Shown piece by piece: positions 15,805-24,543 of a DNA stretch of 64,000 nt. How positions within the stretch are numbered: position 1 is the first letter of the stretch; every line of letters begins with the position of its first letter. The stretch is from Pedosphaera sp. (lineage in GTDB: Bacteria > Verrucomicrobiota > Verrucomicrobiia > Limisphaerales > Pedosphaeraceae), in NCBI GenBank assembly GCA_028293325.1, contig JAQGPA010000106.1, positions 52,755-116,754 of the forward strand, read 5' to 3'. A program made the position numbers and the translations under genes. Under the pieces are notes generated by a model that ran no database searches, was not told the DNA's origin, and saw nothing but the letters and a program-made list of their open reading frames with translations.

Positions 15805-17961
15805 TTACGGATGCGTGAAACGCTGTGCGGCGGTGGGAACCAGTGGCGCGTAGCCGTAAGCCGATTCGATGACTTCAAAGTCCCGGTCTGCCTGAGCAGA
15901 ACCCCAATGCTTGTAGTTCAAGCTGATGTCCGTCGCCGCGTCCGTCGCGATCTCATACGCCACCAACTGCGCCCGGACGCCGTCCGCAGGCTGAACCGGC
16001 GCGAAGGCTGCACCCAAGGCGGATTGAAACGCCGCGATGCCATACAGTCTTTCCCCGTTGTCCGGGAAGCTCGGCATGGAGTAGAAGTCAAACCCGGACA
16101 GGCGCGGCAACTTGCCTTCCTGAATCGTGGAAGTCGTCCCGATGTTCAACGCCAGCTTGTAAGCCGGGTCTTTCGACAATGCCGTCTCTGCGTCCACGTC
16201 CATAATCAAAGAACGTCCGGCGTCAGGCCAAAACAGCTTTGTGCAAGCCCCCTTCACGTCAATGATGTCGTCAGACTGCAACGCCGCAATGGGAATATTC
16301 TTGATCGCCGCCCCGTAATTCGCGGCGGTGAACACGCTGAGAATGTCGAACAGGATGTCCACACCCAGCTTTTCAGCATTGATGTTACCCAGGCGGATAG
16401 CGTCAAAGAACGGCTGACGGCGGAACTCCAGCGAGGAATAATCCAACGGCTGATACTTCCGTTTGTTCACCGTGATTTTCTTCATCTGCGTATTGGTCGC
16501 CTGGGCGAATTGGTAGCCAGTGCCGCCTGTGCCGTCCCCGTTCAGGAAGTCCTGACTCGCAGCCGCCTGCAAGGGGTAATAGGCAACCACAACCTCGTCC
16601 GTGCCCTGCAATGGCACGTTGCCAAAGTTCGTGGCAAATGCCCGGAGCGGAAGCACCCGTTGCGCGAAGGCCCGCACAGTTTCATTCAGAATCAAAACGC
16701 GCTTCAAAGCCGCGTCGATTGTGTTCGCCGCCGCCGCATTCATCACCGGCATGATGCGTTCCCGTTCTTTGCGGTAAATCGCGCCAATCGCATTGCCGCG
16801 AGTTGCCGCCGTGTCGAACGCTTTCGGCCCGCTCACGATATGCGCTTGAATACCATTGAAAATGTCACGCACAGCTTCACCAACCATCGTGACATTGCCG
16901 ACACTGAGCGGAGCATTGCCGGGGATGTTCTGCGGACGGGCGCGAAGCTCATCCAGGTAGGTTTCATCGGCCACGGCGCGGGTAACGGCTCGCGGTGCCT
17001 CGTCCGCAGTGACACGTAAGTCAGTCACCAAACCATTAACCACTCCGGTAATGCGAGTCCTGCGCTCGGCATCCAGCCGTTGAGTCATTGCGGCCATCTG
17101 CACTTGCAGTTCAGCCGCATTCGCGGGCGCGGTCACAACCGGCGCAACAACCACAGGCGGCGTTGCGGCGGCTTGCGGAGCCGTCACCATCTTTTTGACC
17201 TCATCCTTGAGCCACTGGTCAGTGGAATTTTGAGGCACGGTTACACCCCGCGATTGAAGCAGGGCAATCATTTCTTCTCGGTTCATGATGTTCTTATTTT
17301 GTGCGCTGTTTTCAGGCGCGGTTGTTTGTGGGTTGACTAACGCTCCCGGCACATGCCGGAAATTTTTAAGATCAAAGGAATTTTGAACCGGCTGGTCATC
17401 GGTCAATTCATCCACCATTTTGCAATCCAGGCATTGCTGGCCGGTAAGCCAAGTCTCCGCGTCCATCGCCGCCATGACTTCATCTTTTGTCATGTTGGAA
17501 TTAGCGACGTAGATCGAACAAATCGCATCCTTGTGCGCGTCCAACTTTTCCGCCTGCGCCCGCATATCGTCCGCGTCCCCGTAGCACATATCGGTGGGGT
17601 TATGGACCATCATTAAGGCGGACTTTGGCATACGCCTTTTACCACCAGCCAGCATGACCAGGCTCGCGCTGGAAGCCGCAATGCCGTCCGTCTGTGTGGT
17701 GACGCGGCCCTTGATCGCGTGAAGCATGTTATACATCGCCATCCCGTCCCACACGTTGCCGCCCGGAGAATTGATACGGACAAGGAAATCGCGGGCTGGA
17801 TTCGCCTGAATAATCAAATTCAAGTCCTGCGCCCCCATCCCGGTATTGTCCCAGTAATCCTTGCCTATGGTGTCATAGATCAAGATTTCAACAGGTCCGG
17901 TATCTGCCGCCGCCTCGTTGCGGACCGACAGCCAAGGATTTATTTTTCGTAGTGATTTCAT
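15805..17961 (-). CDS. Fused ClpP-type prohead protease / major capsid protein
   Basis: 718 aa. Residues about 1-210 are an S14 (ClpP-like) protease: NSPGG, catalytic Ser97 in DGIAASSAS and His120 in MMVHNP. Residues about 226-330 are Ala/Val-rich and helical, like a scaffold (delta) segment. The rest, from about residue 330, is an HK97-fold-like capsid protein (ERERIMPVMNAAAANTID..., KRKYQPLDYSSLEFRRQPF). Most phages encode protease, scaffold and capsid separately or as two genes. An internal ATG at 17286 (MNREEMIALL) lacks a strong ribosome site. The frame is unbroken. Start overlaps the portal stop by 4 bp. Confidence 0.85.
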   Translation of the reverse strand: MKSLRKINPWLSVRNEAAADTGPVEILIYDTIGKDYWDNTGMGAQDLNLIIQANPARDFLVRINSPGGNVWDGMAMYNMLHAIKGRVTTQTDGIAASSASLVMLAGGKRRMPKSALMMVHNPTDMCYGDADDMRAQAEKLDAHKDAICSIYVANSNMTKDEVMAAMDAETWLTGQQCLDCKMVDELTDDQPVQNSFDLKNFRHVPGALVNPQTTAPENSAQNKNIMNREEMIALLQSRGVTVPQNSTDQWLKDEVKKMVTAPQAAATPPVVVAPVVTAPANAAELQVQMAAMTQRLDAERRTRITGVVNGLVTDLRVTADEAPRAVTRAVADETYLDELRARPQNIPGNAPLSVGNVTMVGEAVRDIFNGIQAHIVSGPKAFDTAATRGNAIGAIYRKERERIMPVMNAAAANTIDAALKRVLILNETVRAFAQRVLPLRAFATNFGNVPLQGTDEVVVAYYPLQAAASQDFLNGDGTGGTGYQFAQATNTQMKKITVNKRKYQPLDYSSLEFRRQPFFDAIRLGNINAEKLGVDILFDILSVFTAANYGAAIKNIPIAALQSDDIIDVKGACTKLFWPDAGRSLIMDVDAETALSKDPAYKLALNIGTTSTIQEGKLPRLSGFDFYSMPSFPDNGERLYGIAAFQSALGAAFAPVQPADGVRAQLVAYEIATDAATDISLNYKHWGSAQADRDFEVIESAYGYAPLVPTAAQRFTHP

Positions 17962-19517
17962 GCTTCGATCAATTCTGCTCGTTGTTGTGGGCCTCCCGAT
18001 TTCTTCAGCGGAATCGGCGGTGCAACCAAGGGCGGAGGCACAACCGCAAGACTCGTAATCTCCGTAGGTTCAACGCTGTATTTCGTGGCGAGCTTTTTAA
18101 TGTAAGCCGCCTCCTTTGCCTTCTGCTCCAGCTTCTCGCGCCAGTCTTCGCCCGTCTCCGCGTAGATGTCCGCAAAGTTGCGCGTCCCGGCCTCAAGCTC
18201 TGCCAGCATCGCGGACGAATTTCTACCGACATCAACATTCACGGCGCGGGGCGGACGCACCGTAACCAGCTTCCAATCGACCGGCTTGTCCGCAATCAAA
18301 ACGTCAACCTGCGAACCAAACCCGATGACGTATTCCCAAACTTGTTTCCACGCGTTTGACAGCAACGCGGAACGGGACCTAAAATAAGCGTTCGCAGAAT
18401 CCAACACCCCGCGATAAACGGTGCCTTGCATGGATTCGGGATAAACCATCACCAACGGAATCCCCACGCCGTTGCAAACTTCCTCATGCAGAAATTTCCA
18501 ATACCACTGCTGAACAACCGTAGGACGTTCCGGCCCGCTCTTGTCGATCTCGTCCCCAATTTTCATCATCTTGGTTGTGGGACCAAAAGTCCGGCGATAA
18601 AACTCCGTCAACGGATTTGCTTGACCGTCCAGAGATTCAACCTGCGGGTTCCAACCGTTCGGGTCTTCCGGGTCAATTGCTTCCCCGGTTGGCGTCTTGA
18701 TAACCTTGGAAGTGTCGGCCTGGTCTTTCGCCACAATCATTTCCATCCGCATCAGGTCATCCAGGTCATGCAACACGTTCAACACCGCGTAAAACATCGT
18801 AAGTCCGCGATACATCCCCACGCGGGACGGCTCATGAATGTGAATCATGTTTTCGGCGGGCACCCGCGTATAATCCGCCGCGTCAAATCCGTCCTGCACC
18901 CAATAGGCGATTGGCTTGCCCTTCAAGTCCACTTCCACGCCGTCAATAATTGTCCGGCCTTCCTGCCCCGCCATTTGTGAAGGCGTGCCCACGCGATGAC
19001 TCTCGATTAATTGAATACGCGGGCGGTAAGGCGCAGTGTTTGTGCGCGTCTTAAGAAGAAAGACTTCTCCGTCAACAAACCACAACCGCGCTGAAAGACT
19101 TTGCAGGCTCGCGAGCGGAAGCAGGCTGCTCAAATCCGGTTGCTGTCCCCAGTCCGAATACCACTGCTTGGAGTTCGTAACCCATTCCTCATCCTCGCTG
19201 TTTGGCGAAATAACCAACCCGTTCGGACCCACGGCATAAATCTCGAACAAGTCCGCAAGCTTCTGGACCAGCGGCGAATTTTGCTCGAAGTAGCGAATCT
19301 TCCGCAGCAATTCAATGCGTGTCGCCTGCGTTGCGTCGAAACGCGAGTCACCAACGAAAGACCAGATCGCGCTACGGTCCCCGTATTGAAACCGCCGCCC
19401 CGCCTCATACAGATTTTTTACCCCGCCGTTATAAAGCGCAAAGGACATCCGCCCCACCATCCAAGCTTTATTGATGGATGCGAGAACCGCCCGAAAAGTT
19501 TTGGTGATTGGGTTCAT
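17958..19517 (-). CDS. Portal protein (lambda gpB family)
   Basis: 519 aa, usual length for the family. The N-terminal YGDRSAIW, the central LARNEN-like RKIRYFEQNSPLVQKL, RIQLIESHRVGTPSQM and IHIHEPSRVGMYRGLTMFYAVL segments match lambda-type portals. It forms the dodecameric DNA gate of the head. Coupled by 4-bp overlaps both to the 137-aa gene upstream and the protease/capsid gene downstream. Confidence 0.9.
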   Translation of the reverse strand: MNPITKTFRAVLASINKAWMVGRMSFALYNGGVKNLYEAGRRFQYGDRSAIWSFVGDSRFDATQATRIELLRKIRYFEQNSPLVQKLADLFEIYAVGPNGLVISPNSEDEEWVTNSKQWYSDWGQQPDLSSLLPLASLQSLSARLWFVDGEVFLLKTRTNTAPYRPRIQLIESHRVGTPSQMAGQEGRTIIDGVEVDLKGKPIAYWVQDGFDAADYTRVPAENMIHIHEPSRVGMYRGLTMFYAVLNVLHDLDDLMRMEMIVAKDQADTSKVIKTPTGEAIDPEDPNGWNPQVESLDGQANPLTEFYRRTFGPTTKMMKIGDEIDKSGPERPTVVQQWYWKFLHEEVCNGVGIPLVMVYPESMQGTVYRGVLDSANAYFRSRSALLSNAWKQVWEYVIGFGSQVDVLIADKPVDWKLVTVRPPRAVNVDVGRNSSAMLAELEAGTRNFADIYAETGEDWREKLEQKAKEAAYIKKLATKYSVEPTEITSLAVVPPPLVAPPIPLKKSGGPQQRAELIEA

Positions 19518-19927
19518 CCTAAATTAAGTCCCACGCCATAACGCAAGCCGGTGTGATCGAGTCTAAACCTCCGCACCGCAACCAAAGCCGCCATCATTCC
19601 GGCATAGGCTTGCGCGTCCGTGTAAGTCGCCGGGTCATTCGGGTCTTTCCCCAGCCCCTTCACAATGGAGTCAAAGAGATCAAGCAACTCGCCCGCCATC
19701 CGCTTCGCGTCAATCGGCGTGAAGCCCTTCAACGCTTCAAAGGCAACGTGATTGTGCGCTTCAGAAGTCGAGCTAAGAAAAGTTCCCGGCGTGCCACTGC
19801 CCCCTATCGCATCGTCGCAGAGTTGCAGCAAAGCCATCAGCGAAGGTTGCAAGCGGTTAGCCTCCGTGCATTTCGCAAAAATCAACCTTAGCTTGTCTCG
19901 CTTGTCGCGTGTGCGTATCTCTGACAT
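19514..19927 (-). CDS. Phage protein between terminase and portal, 137 aa
   Basis: MSEIRTRDKRDKLRLIFAKC; helical, with DDAIGGSGTPGTFLSSTSEAHNHVAFEAL. It takes the position of gpW in lambda but is twice as long and does not look like gpW. Repeat copy C ends 2 bp upstream of the ATG, leaving no classical ribosome site. Function unknown. Confidence 0.65.
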   Translation of the reverse strand: MSEIRTRDKRDKLRLIFAKCTEANRLQPSLMALLQLCDDAIGGSGTPGTFLSSTSEAHNHVAFEALKGFTPIDAKRMAGELLDLFDSIVKGLGKDPNDPATYTDAQAYAGMMAALVAVRRFRLDHTGLRYGVGLNLG

Positions 19928-19929
19928 TC

Positions 19930-19948
19930 ACCTATCGGGAAACGTCAG
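19930..19948. repeat. 19-bp repeat ACCTATCGGGAAACGTCAG, copy C
   Basis: On the minus strand it encodes the TDVSR-stop end of the terminase large subunit and abuts the ATG of the 137-aa gene. Confidence 0.9.
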
Positions 19949-21776
19949 TTACATCGGGAGATTCGGTTTTTGGTTTCTTCACTGGCGCAACCGGCGCATT
20001 GATCGTGAGCGTTGCAATAGCCGCAATCAGTATCATGCGCTCACAATCCCGGTAATGGTTCTCTCCCACCGTGTGCCAGCTATACGAAATCGCACCCTTG
20101 GAATCGACATGCTCCTTGCGAACATCGCCCCCAATCTGCTTCATATACTCGCGCTCAACTTGGGACGGTAATGTCCACTCGCCAACCAATCCCGTCATGT
20201 ATTCCGCAAGGTAATTGTTCGATGCTTCATTCGAGAACGTAAACAGCGGCAACGCGCCGATGCGCCCCCGCGTCGTCTCGTTATAAGCGATGGCGGTTGT
20301 CTTCCGCCAAATCTGCCGGACAATAATTGTCTGCGCCGGGTTTTTCGGATTCTTGATCGGCACCAAATAAAATTGAACGTGGTCGCCCTTGAAACATTTC
20401 CAGCCCGCCGAAATGCAGAAGCGATAAACCTCTTGCGCCATGTAACCGGAATCAATCATCGCGTCTTGAGTCGCAACGCCATACTCCTTCCGCTTTTCTT
20501 CCAGTTCCGCGAGCGTCTTCACATTGCCATGCGCTACCAGTCTTGATTTTCCAGAAGATCCAAATTCACGAATCAGATACCAGTAATTTTCACCGCCACG
20601 TTGCTGCTTATCCGCCGCCATGAACTTGCGTTTCGCTTCTGACCAGATTTCTCCATACTCATAATCCGTCTTCCGCAATTCCAAAAATCCATAGTCCTCG
20701 ATCACACCAAGTTTGTCTTCCCACGATTCACCCAGGGTTTCGTTTATGAATGTTTTAAGTGCGGTGGTATCGCCGCGTCGCGCATCCTCAATCGCCTTGA
20801 TAAATTCTTCCACGACGGACCGCCAACTAACCCACCACGGCAACAGCGCATTCCAGGTGAAGCTCACATGATGCGCGGGCGCGTTCGGATTCATCCTGAT
20901 AAACTTCCCGCTACGGCAAATCTTCTTGCGCTCTGCCGGGGTGTCCGAAATCAAATGACCGCACTTGTAACACTGGAACCGTATCGCCTTCGCGAGCGTG
21001 TCAAAGCTCCATACCTCACCCACCTTTGCGCCGGGAACATCTTCCCATTTGATGCACTCATGCGTTTCGGGATGCTCGGCCTTCAGTTGGTCGAATTTTA
21101 ATTGCTGCCACGCCTCACACTGCGGACACGGAAAATGGAACGTCCTTTGATCTCCGTCCAGGAAAGCACGATCAACCGCGTCGTCTTTTTTATCGGGCGT
21201 TGAAATCAGGAATATTTGCGCCAACTGCCCGAACGCCCGAACGCGCTTCATCACCGTTGCCAGTGCGCCCGTTGGATAATTGCGAACCTCATCCAGAAAA
21301 AGCCGCTTCATCGGCTTGCCCTGCAACTTCGCCGGACTCCCCGCGCCCACAAAATAAAGCGGCATCGTGCGAAACGTGAAATTTAATTTCGTCTCGCGCA
21401 GCTTCAGGTCATTGGCCGGTTTGCATTTCTCCAGAACGGGGGAAAACCTATCCCTTACAAAATCCTCCGCGTCGTCTTTGTTCGCGAGGACATACATTGA
21501 AGGTCCGGGGTCTTCCACGATCAGCCATAGCAACAGAATCAAAAGCGATATTGTCTTTGAGGACTGCGCCGAACACTTCACGGCAATCATGGAAACCATT
21601 TTGTTCGCCGCCACTTCCATAAACTCCTTTACCCATGGTGAGTTTGCGGACCGCCACTTGCCGGGAAGCGGGGAAGTGTTGTCCACTTCAATGTGATCTT
21701 CCGCCCATTGCCACGGTTCGCGGATGTCCTGCGGTTTCCATGCGGCTTTGGCCGCTCTTTCAATCGGGCTTAACAT
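19932..21776 (-). CDS. Terminase large subunit (GpA family)
   Basis: 614 aa. The ATG at 21776 sits 6 nt after AGGAGG, which decides it over the GTG at 21782. It has the GpA features: a deviant Walker A (KCSAQSSKT), Walker B (RLFLDEVRNYP), ISTPDKKD, two Cys pairs (CPQC, CYKC) and a carboxyl nuclease part (DAMIDSGYMAQEVYRF). It cuts and packages DNA with the small subunit and portal. Overlaps the small-subunit gene by 17 bp. The last codons are in repeat copy C. Confidence 0.93.
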   Translation of the reverse strand: MLSPIERAAKAAWKPQDIREPWQWAEDHIEVDNTSPLPGKWRSANSPWVKEFMEVAANKMVSMIAVKCSAQSSKTISLLILLLWLIVEDPGPSMYVLANKDDAEDFVRDRFSPVLEKCKPANDLKLRETKLNFTFRTMPLYFVGAGSPAKLQGKPMKRLFLDEVRNYPTGALATVMKRVRAFGQLAQIFLISTPDKKDDAVDRAFLDGDQRTFHFPCPQCEAWQQLKFDQLKAEHPETHECIKWEDVPGAKVGEVWSFDTLAKAIRFQCYKCGHLISDTPAERKKICRSGKFIRMNPNAPAHHVSFTWNALLPWWVSWRSVVEEFIKAIEDARRGDTTALKTFINETLGESWEDKLGVIEDYGFLELRKTDYEYGEIWSEAKRKFMAADKQQRGGENYWYLIREFGSSGKSRLVAHGNVKTLAELEEKRKEYGVATQDAMIDSGYMAQEVYRFCISAGWKCFKGDHVQFYLVPIKNPKNPAQTIIVRQIWRKTTAIAYNETTRGRIGALPLFTFSNEASNNYLAEYMTGLVGEWTLPSQVEREYMKQIGGDVRKEHVDSKGAISYSWHTVGENHYRDCERMILIAAIATLTINAPVAPVKKPKTESPDVTDVSR

Positions 21777-22419
21777 TGTCACCCTCCTTTCCTAATGGGT
21801 CGCTATGAAGTTTTGCGAGGGCATCATGGAGCCATTGCTTTAACAGCGTCTCAGCTTCAGGAATCGAAACCCCCACCACTTGCGGGGCGAGCGCAGAGGG
21901 ACCGGATAGCAACACCCGTTTCGCCTGCGCGATCAATTCCGCCGTCTCCTTTTCCGCGTCAATCTTTGAAATATATTCCTCCCGCAAAACTGAAAGCTGA
22001 TGTTCCAGCTTTTCGTTTTGCAGCAGGATTTGCCGCGCCTTCAATGCCGCGATGTCCTCCCCTTCCGGCTCCAGGACATCATTTGCCGCGAGGAATGTCC
22101 GCCACTCACTCACGCACAGCGAACCGTTTGGCCGGGGCTTCGGTGCCTTGGGTTTCTTGACGTAACGCTGAATCGTCTTGCGGCTGATGCCTAAAATCTC
22201 CGCAAGTTGCGATTGATTCTTGGCATACTCCGGTTGCCCTGCGGAGCCGCCATCTTCCGCGCCCATTTCCGCCTTGAGAATATTTACTTCCGCCTGCGTG
22301 AGCGGTTGTCCAGCTATGACCTTCTGCGCCAGATTTCGTAAATTCCCCTTGAGCAGCTTTGGAGCCTGTTCGCTCCAATCAATCGTCTGGCTGGGAGCGT
22401 CTATGTCAGGCTGTGACAT
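21760..22419 (-). CDS. Terminase small subunit-like DNA-binding protein
   Basis: 219 aa. A helix-turn-helix (QLAEILGISRKTIQRYVK, about residues 71-88) is followed by a helical coiled-coil region (ARQILLQNEKLEHQLSVLREEYIS) as in Nu1-type small terminases that recognise cos/pac. It lies directly before TerL and overlaps the ParB-like gene by 14 bp. Confidence 0.8.
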   Translation of the reverse strand: MSQPDIDAPSQTIDWSEQAPKLLKGNLRNLAQKVIAGQPLTQAEVNILKAEMGAEDGGSAGQPEYAKNQSQLAEILGISRKTIQRYVKKPKAPKPRPNGSLCVSEWRTFLAANDVLEPEGEDIAALKARQILLQNEKLEHQLSVLREEYISKIDAEKETAELIAQAKRVLLSGPSALAPQVVGVSIPEAETLLKQWLHDALAKLHSDPLGKEGDNVKPD

Positions 22420-23116
22420 TCGCGGCCTTAAGCTTTTCTAAAATCTCAGTCCCGTTTAAATAACGGTTGTCTTCAACGCCGATGGCTTTACAAAATGCCT
22501 CCCGCTCTGCATCGTTGCGAAAAATCAGCAGCGAGTAAAAATGCGGCGAGTCCAGATTCTTACCCTTCGAGTCGCGAATCTTTTTAAACCGCTCCTGCGT
22601 CAAACGAACTTGCTCGGCGAGTTCCGCCGTCAACTCCGTCCCGCCCTTCAACGCGCCATCCCCGAACAACTGAAAAATCTCTGACTGCGAGAAACCGGCA
22701 TTCTCCAGGTTCACGTCCTCTGCCAGCATCTTTTCCAACGCCTTCAAATCCCAATCACCTTGAGCCGTGGGGTTATTCAGGAAAATGTTTTGCTCTTTCT
22801 CCGTCTTGTCGTCCAAGTCCACCACGTCAACCGTGAGCGTGTAGGTCTGATTTCCCTCCAGCGCGTCCAACGCCGCAAGCCGCTGATGCCCGCCCAAAAT
22901 ATTCCCCGTTCGCTTGTTCCAAATGATGGACCCCAGCAACCCGTTTGCCTTCATGTTATCGCGCAACAATTTTCGGGCGCGGTCCGTGATCGTGCGCGGG
23001 TTATACGTCGCATTTTTAATCTGCGAACGGGCGATGTCCTGCGCGTCGAACTTCTGAAACCGTGTCCGCTTCGCTTCGCCCTCCGGTTGCGCGGTTTTCT
23101 TTTTACTGGATGCCAT
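22406..23116 (-). CDS. ParB/Srx-like protein (IbrB-like)
   Basis: 236 aa. A Lys-rich start, then the ParB/Srx-fold segment: ARSQIKNATYNPRTITDRARKLL and GNILGGHQRLAALDAL, with the GGHxR motif. Paired with a PAPS-reductase-like gene that overlaps by 14 bp. Such pairs (IbrA/IbrB and phage relatives) are common on mobile DNA; biochemical role is not settled. A nucleotide-dependent or nuclease function in DNA recognition or modification is a fair guess. The carboxyl half is helical. Confidence 0.8.
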   Translation of the reverse strand: MASSKKKTAQPEGEAKRTRFQKFDAQDIARSQIKNATYNPRTITDRARKLLRDNMKANGLLGSIIWNKRTGNILGGHQRLAALDALEGNQTYTLTVDVVDLDDKTEKEQNIFLNNPTAQGDWDLKALEKMLAEDVNLENAGFSQSEIFQLFGDGALKGGTELTAELAEQVRLTQERFKKIRDSKGKNLDSPHFYSLLIFRNDAEREAFCKAIGVEDNRYLNGTEILEKLKAANVTA

Positions 23117-23774
23117 AAAATTGCCTTCGTTTGACTACGGCCTCCGCAAAGGGAAACCAGTTTAGGAGTCTTTGAAAATCTGCCGGGTGTTTGTCATGCA
23201 GCCAAAGCAATGAAGGCGTGCTGAGATCAATTCCCGTCGCACTCTTGCCGCTCGAATCAGGAATTGGAATTTTGTTCACGTCCAGATAAGCGAGCACGTC
23301 GAACTTGTTCCATTCTTGGCACGGATAAAAAGCCCAGTCCCAACTTTTCGTGGAACTGAAGTAACAACGCCGCCGCCAAATCGAATCGGACTTTTTCGCG
23401 CCGGTCGCTAAGAAGCTGATACCCGTCTCTGCTCTCACCCAAGAATAAATGTCCAGCAGCGAAGGTTCCGGCATTTCATCCTTGGAAAAATGTTCATCGC
23501 AATAAATCCCCTGCTTGTGACACCGATAAAGCAGCCAGTGCGGATACATCAAAACATCCTTGCCCCATTTTTCCTTGCAGTAGGCAAGCTGCTTATCCAC
23601 GCATTCGAGATCGGGAACAAAATACATGAAAAACGGCACCACGTTTTTAAACGCCTTCATGCACAGGTCCATGACAACCAGCGAATCCTTACCCCCCGAA
23701 TAAGCAACAAGGCAGGAGTCGCTGACTTCTGCCTTTCGCTTCATCAAATCCAACGTGTCATTCCAAATTGCCAT
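23103..23774 (-). CDS. PAPS-reductase-family PP-loop protein (IbrA-like)
   Basis: 223 aa. The PP-loop SGGKDS (residues 26-31) binds ATP or an adenylylated substrate; TGAKKSDSIWRRR and CQEW follow as in phage PAPS reductase-like proteins. It lacks the carboxyl ECGLH motif of true PAPS reductases, so sulfate reduction is unlikely. With the ParB-like neighbour it forms a two-gene unit at the head of the late operon, just before terminase. Confidence 0.85.
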   Translation of the reverse strand: MAIWNDTLDLMKRKAEVSDSCLVAYSGGKDSLVVMDLCMKAFKNVVPFFMYFVPDLECVDKQLAYCKEKWGKDVLMYPHWLLYRCHKQGIYCDEHFSKDEMPEPSLLDIYSWVRAETGISFLATGAKKSDSIWRRRCYFSSTKSWDWAFYPCQEWNKFDVLAYLDVNKIPIPDSSGKSATGIDLSTPSLLWLHDKHPADFQRLLNWFPFAEAVVKRRQFYGIQ

Positions 23775-23827
23775 GCGTGCTCATGTTCCGCCTGCGCGTT
23801 GATCGGATACGCGCCCCCCGGTGGGAA

Positions 23828-23917
23828 CTAACCGCCCCCACCACCGCCGCCGCCCTTGCCACCACCGCCTTTCCCCTTCCCGCCCTTACCACCCTTGCCG
23901 CCTTTAGGTTTCGCCAT
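23828..23917 (-). CDS. 29-residue Lys/Gly-rich peptide, first late gene
   Basis: ATG at 23917 after GGCGGTGAG, stop TAG at 23830-23828. It starts MAKPKGGKGGKGGKGK and ends in glycines (20 of 29 residues Gly, 6 Lys). Too short for usual gene finders, but it has a start and ribosome site and heads the late operon. A basic, disordered peptide like this could bind DNA or RNA. No family recognised. Confidence 0.5.
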   Translation of the reverse strand: MAKPKGGKGGKGGKGKGGGGKGGGGGGGG

Positions 23918-23962
23918 ACGTTCTCACCGCCTTTCGCGTTCAGTTTTCCGGTTTACCCGGCT

Positions 23963-23981
23963 ACCTATCGGGAAACGTCAG
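23963..23981. repeat. 19-bp repeat ACCTATCGGGAAACGTCAG, copy D
   Basis: Only the 19-bp core is conserved here. It lies 46 bp upstream of the Lys/Gly peptide start, at the head of the late operon, and is not clearly coding. Confidence 0.9.
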
Positions 23982-24083
23982 GCAGGCAGGACCGCCCGGA
24001 AGCCCCAGGGACGCCACCAGGGAGCAAAGCACACCCCTAAAACCCCTTATTTTCCCCTCTTTTTACCCCCTAAAAAACATCCA

Positions 24084-24095
24084 GAAACTTGTTTA
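24084..24095. repeat. TAAAC-NN-GTTTA box 3
   Basis: GAAACTTGTTTA, one mismatch at the first base; 6 bp left of the GTATATAC array in the control region. Confidence 0.5.
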
Positions 24096-24100
24096 CAAGC

Positions 24101-24128
24101 GCATATACAAGTATATACTCGTATATAC
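24101..24128. promoter_or_regulatory. Tandem GTATATAC operator array (24.1 kb)
   Basis: GCATATAC (24101), GTATATAC (24111) and GTATATAC (24121), start-to-start spacing exactly 10 bp, so all sites face the same side of the helix. The second contains a TATACT that could serve as a -10 element for the plus-strand operon. The same sites precede the two ribbon-helix-helix genes at 40.7 kb, so one of those proteins probably binds both regions. Confidence 0.7.
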
Positions 24129-24543
24129 CGTTAGATCAGTTACGGCAAAACAACTGAGAGTCAGGCGCGAGACTAAAACAGGCGACGCTGAGTGGCCGCT
24201 CCCGGAGAGACTAAGGAGCAAGCGGACCGCAGGACGGCGAAAACTTACGGGGCGCAAGCCTCTACAACTTCTGACTCAACCGTCAGACACCCGGCGAAAG
24301 CAAAGCGCGAGCATAGTTCACCGGGCGCGGTAAAGGCGATGCCTCCAGCGGAGTAATTCAAGAAACGACGGAACGCAAACCTTCCAACGCGCAACCCCCA
24401 CACGTCAGAGAAGCCGAATCCCCAAAAATCAAAGAAGGATGGCGGGCCGTCCGGTGTGGCAAAGGTCGCTGGAAACTTATCCAGCCTGAAAGAGAGCGGG
24501 TTAGTCACCCGCCGAAACCAAAAACCAAACCAAGGCAAACAAT

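Larger units (their letters stand above)
23982..24543. promoter_or_regulatory. Early/late divergent control region and long 5' leader
   Basis: 560 bp without a convincing gene between the leftward late operon and the rightward early operon. It has a TAAAC-type box at 24084, three GTATATAC-type sites at 24101-24128 and then 415 bp of probable untranslated leader with a 6-bp hairpin (GCGGGT 24496-24501, ACCCGC 24507-24512). The leader ends in CCAAACCAAGGCAAAC just before the first ATG. Frames on either strand look random. Confidence 0.65.

Noticed and set aside
15661..17019. A 452-aa plus-strand frame
   Set aside because: Antisense to the protease/capsid gene; composition typical of a shadow.
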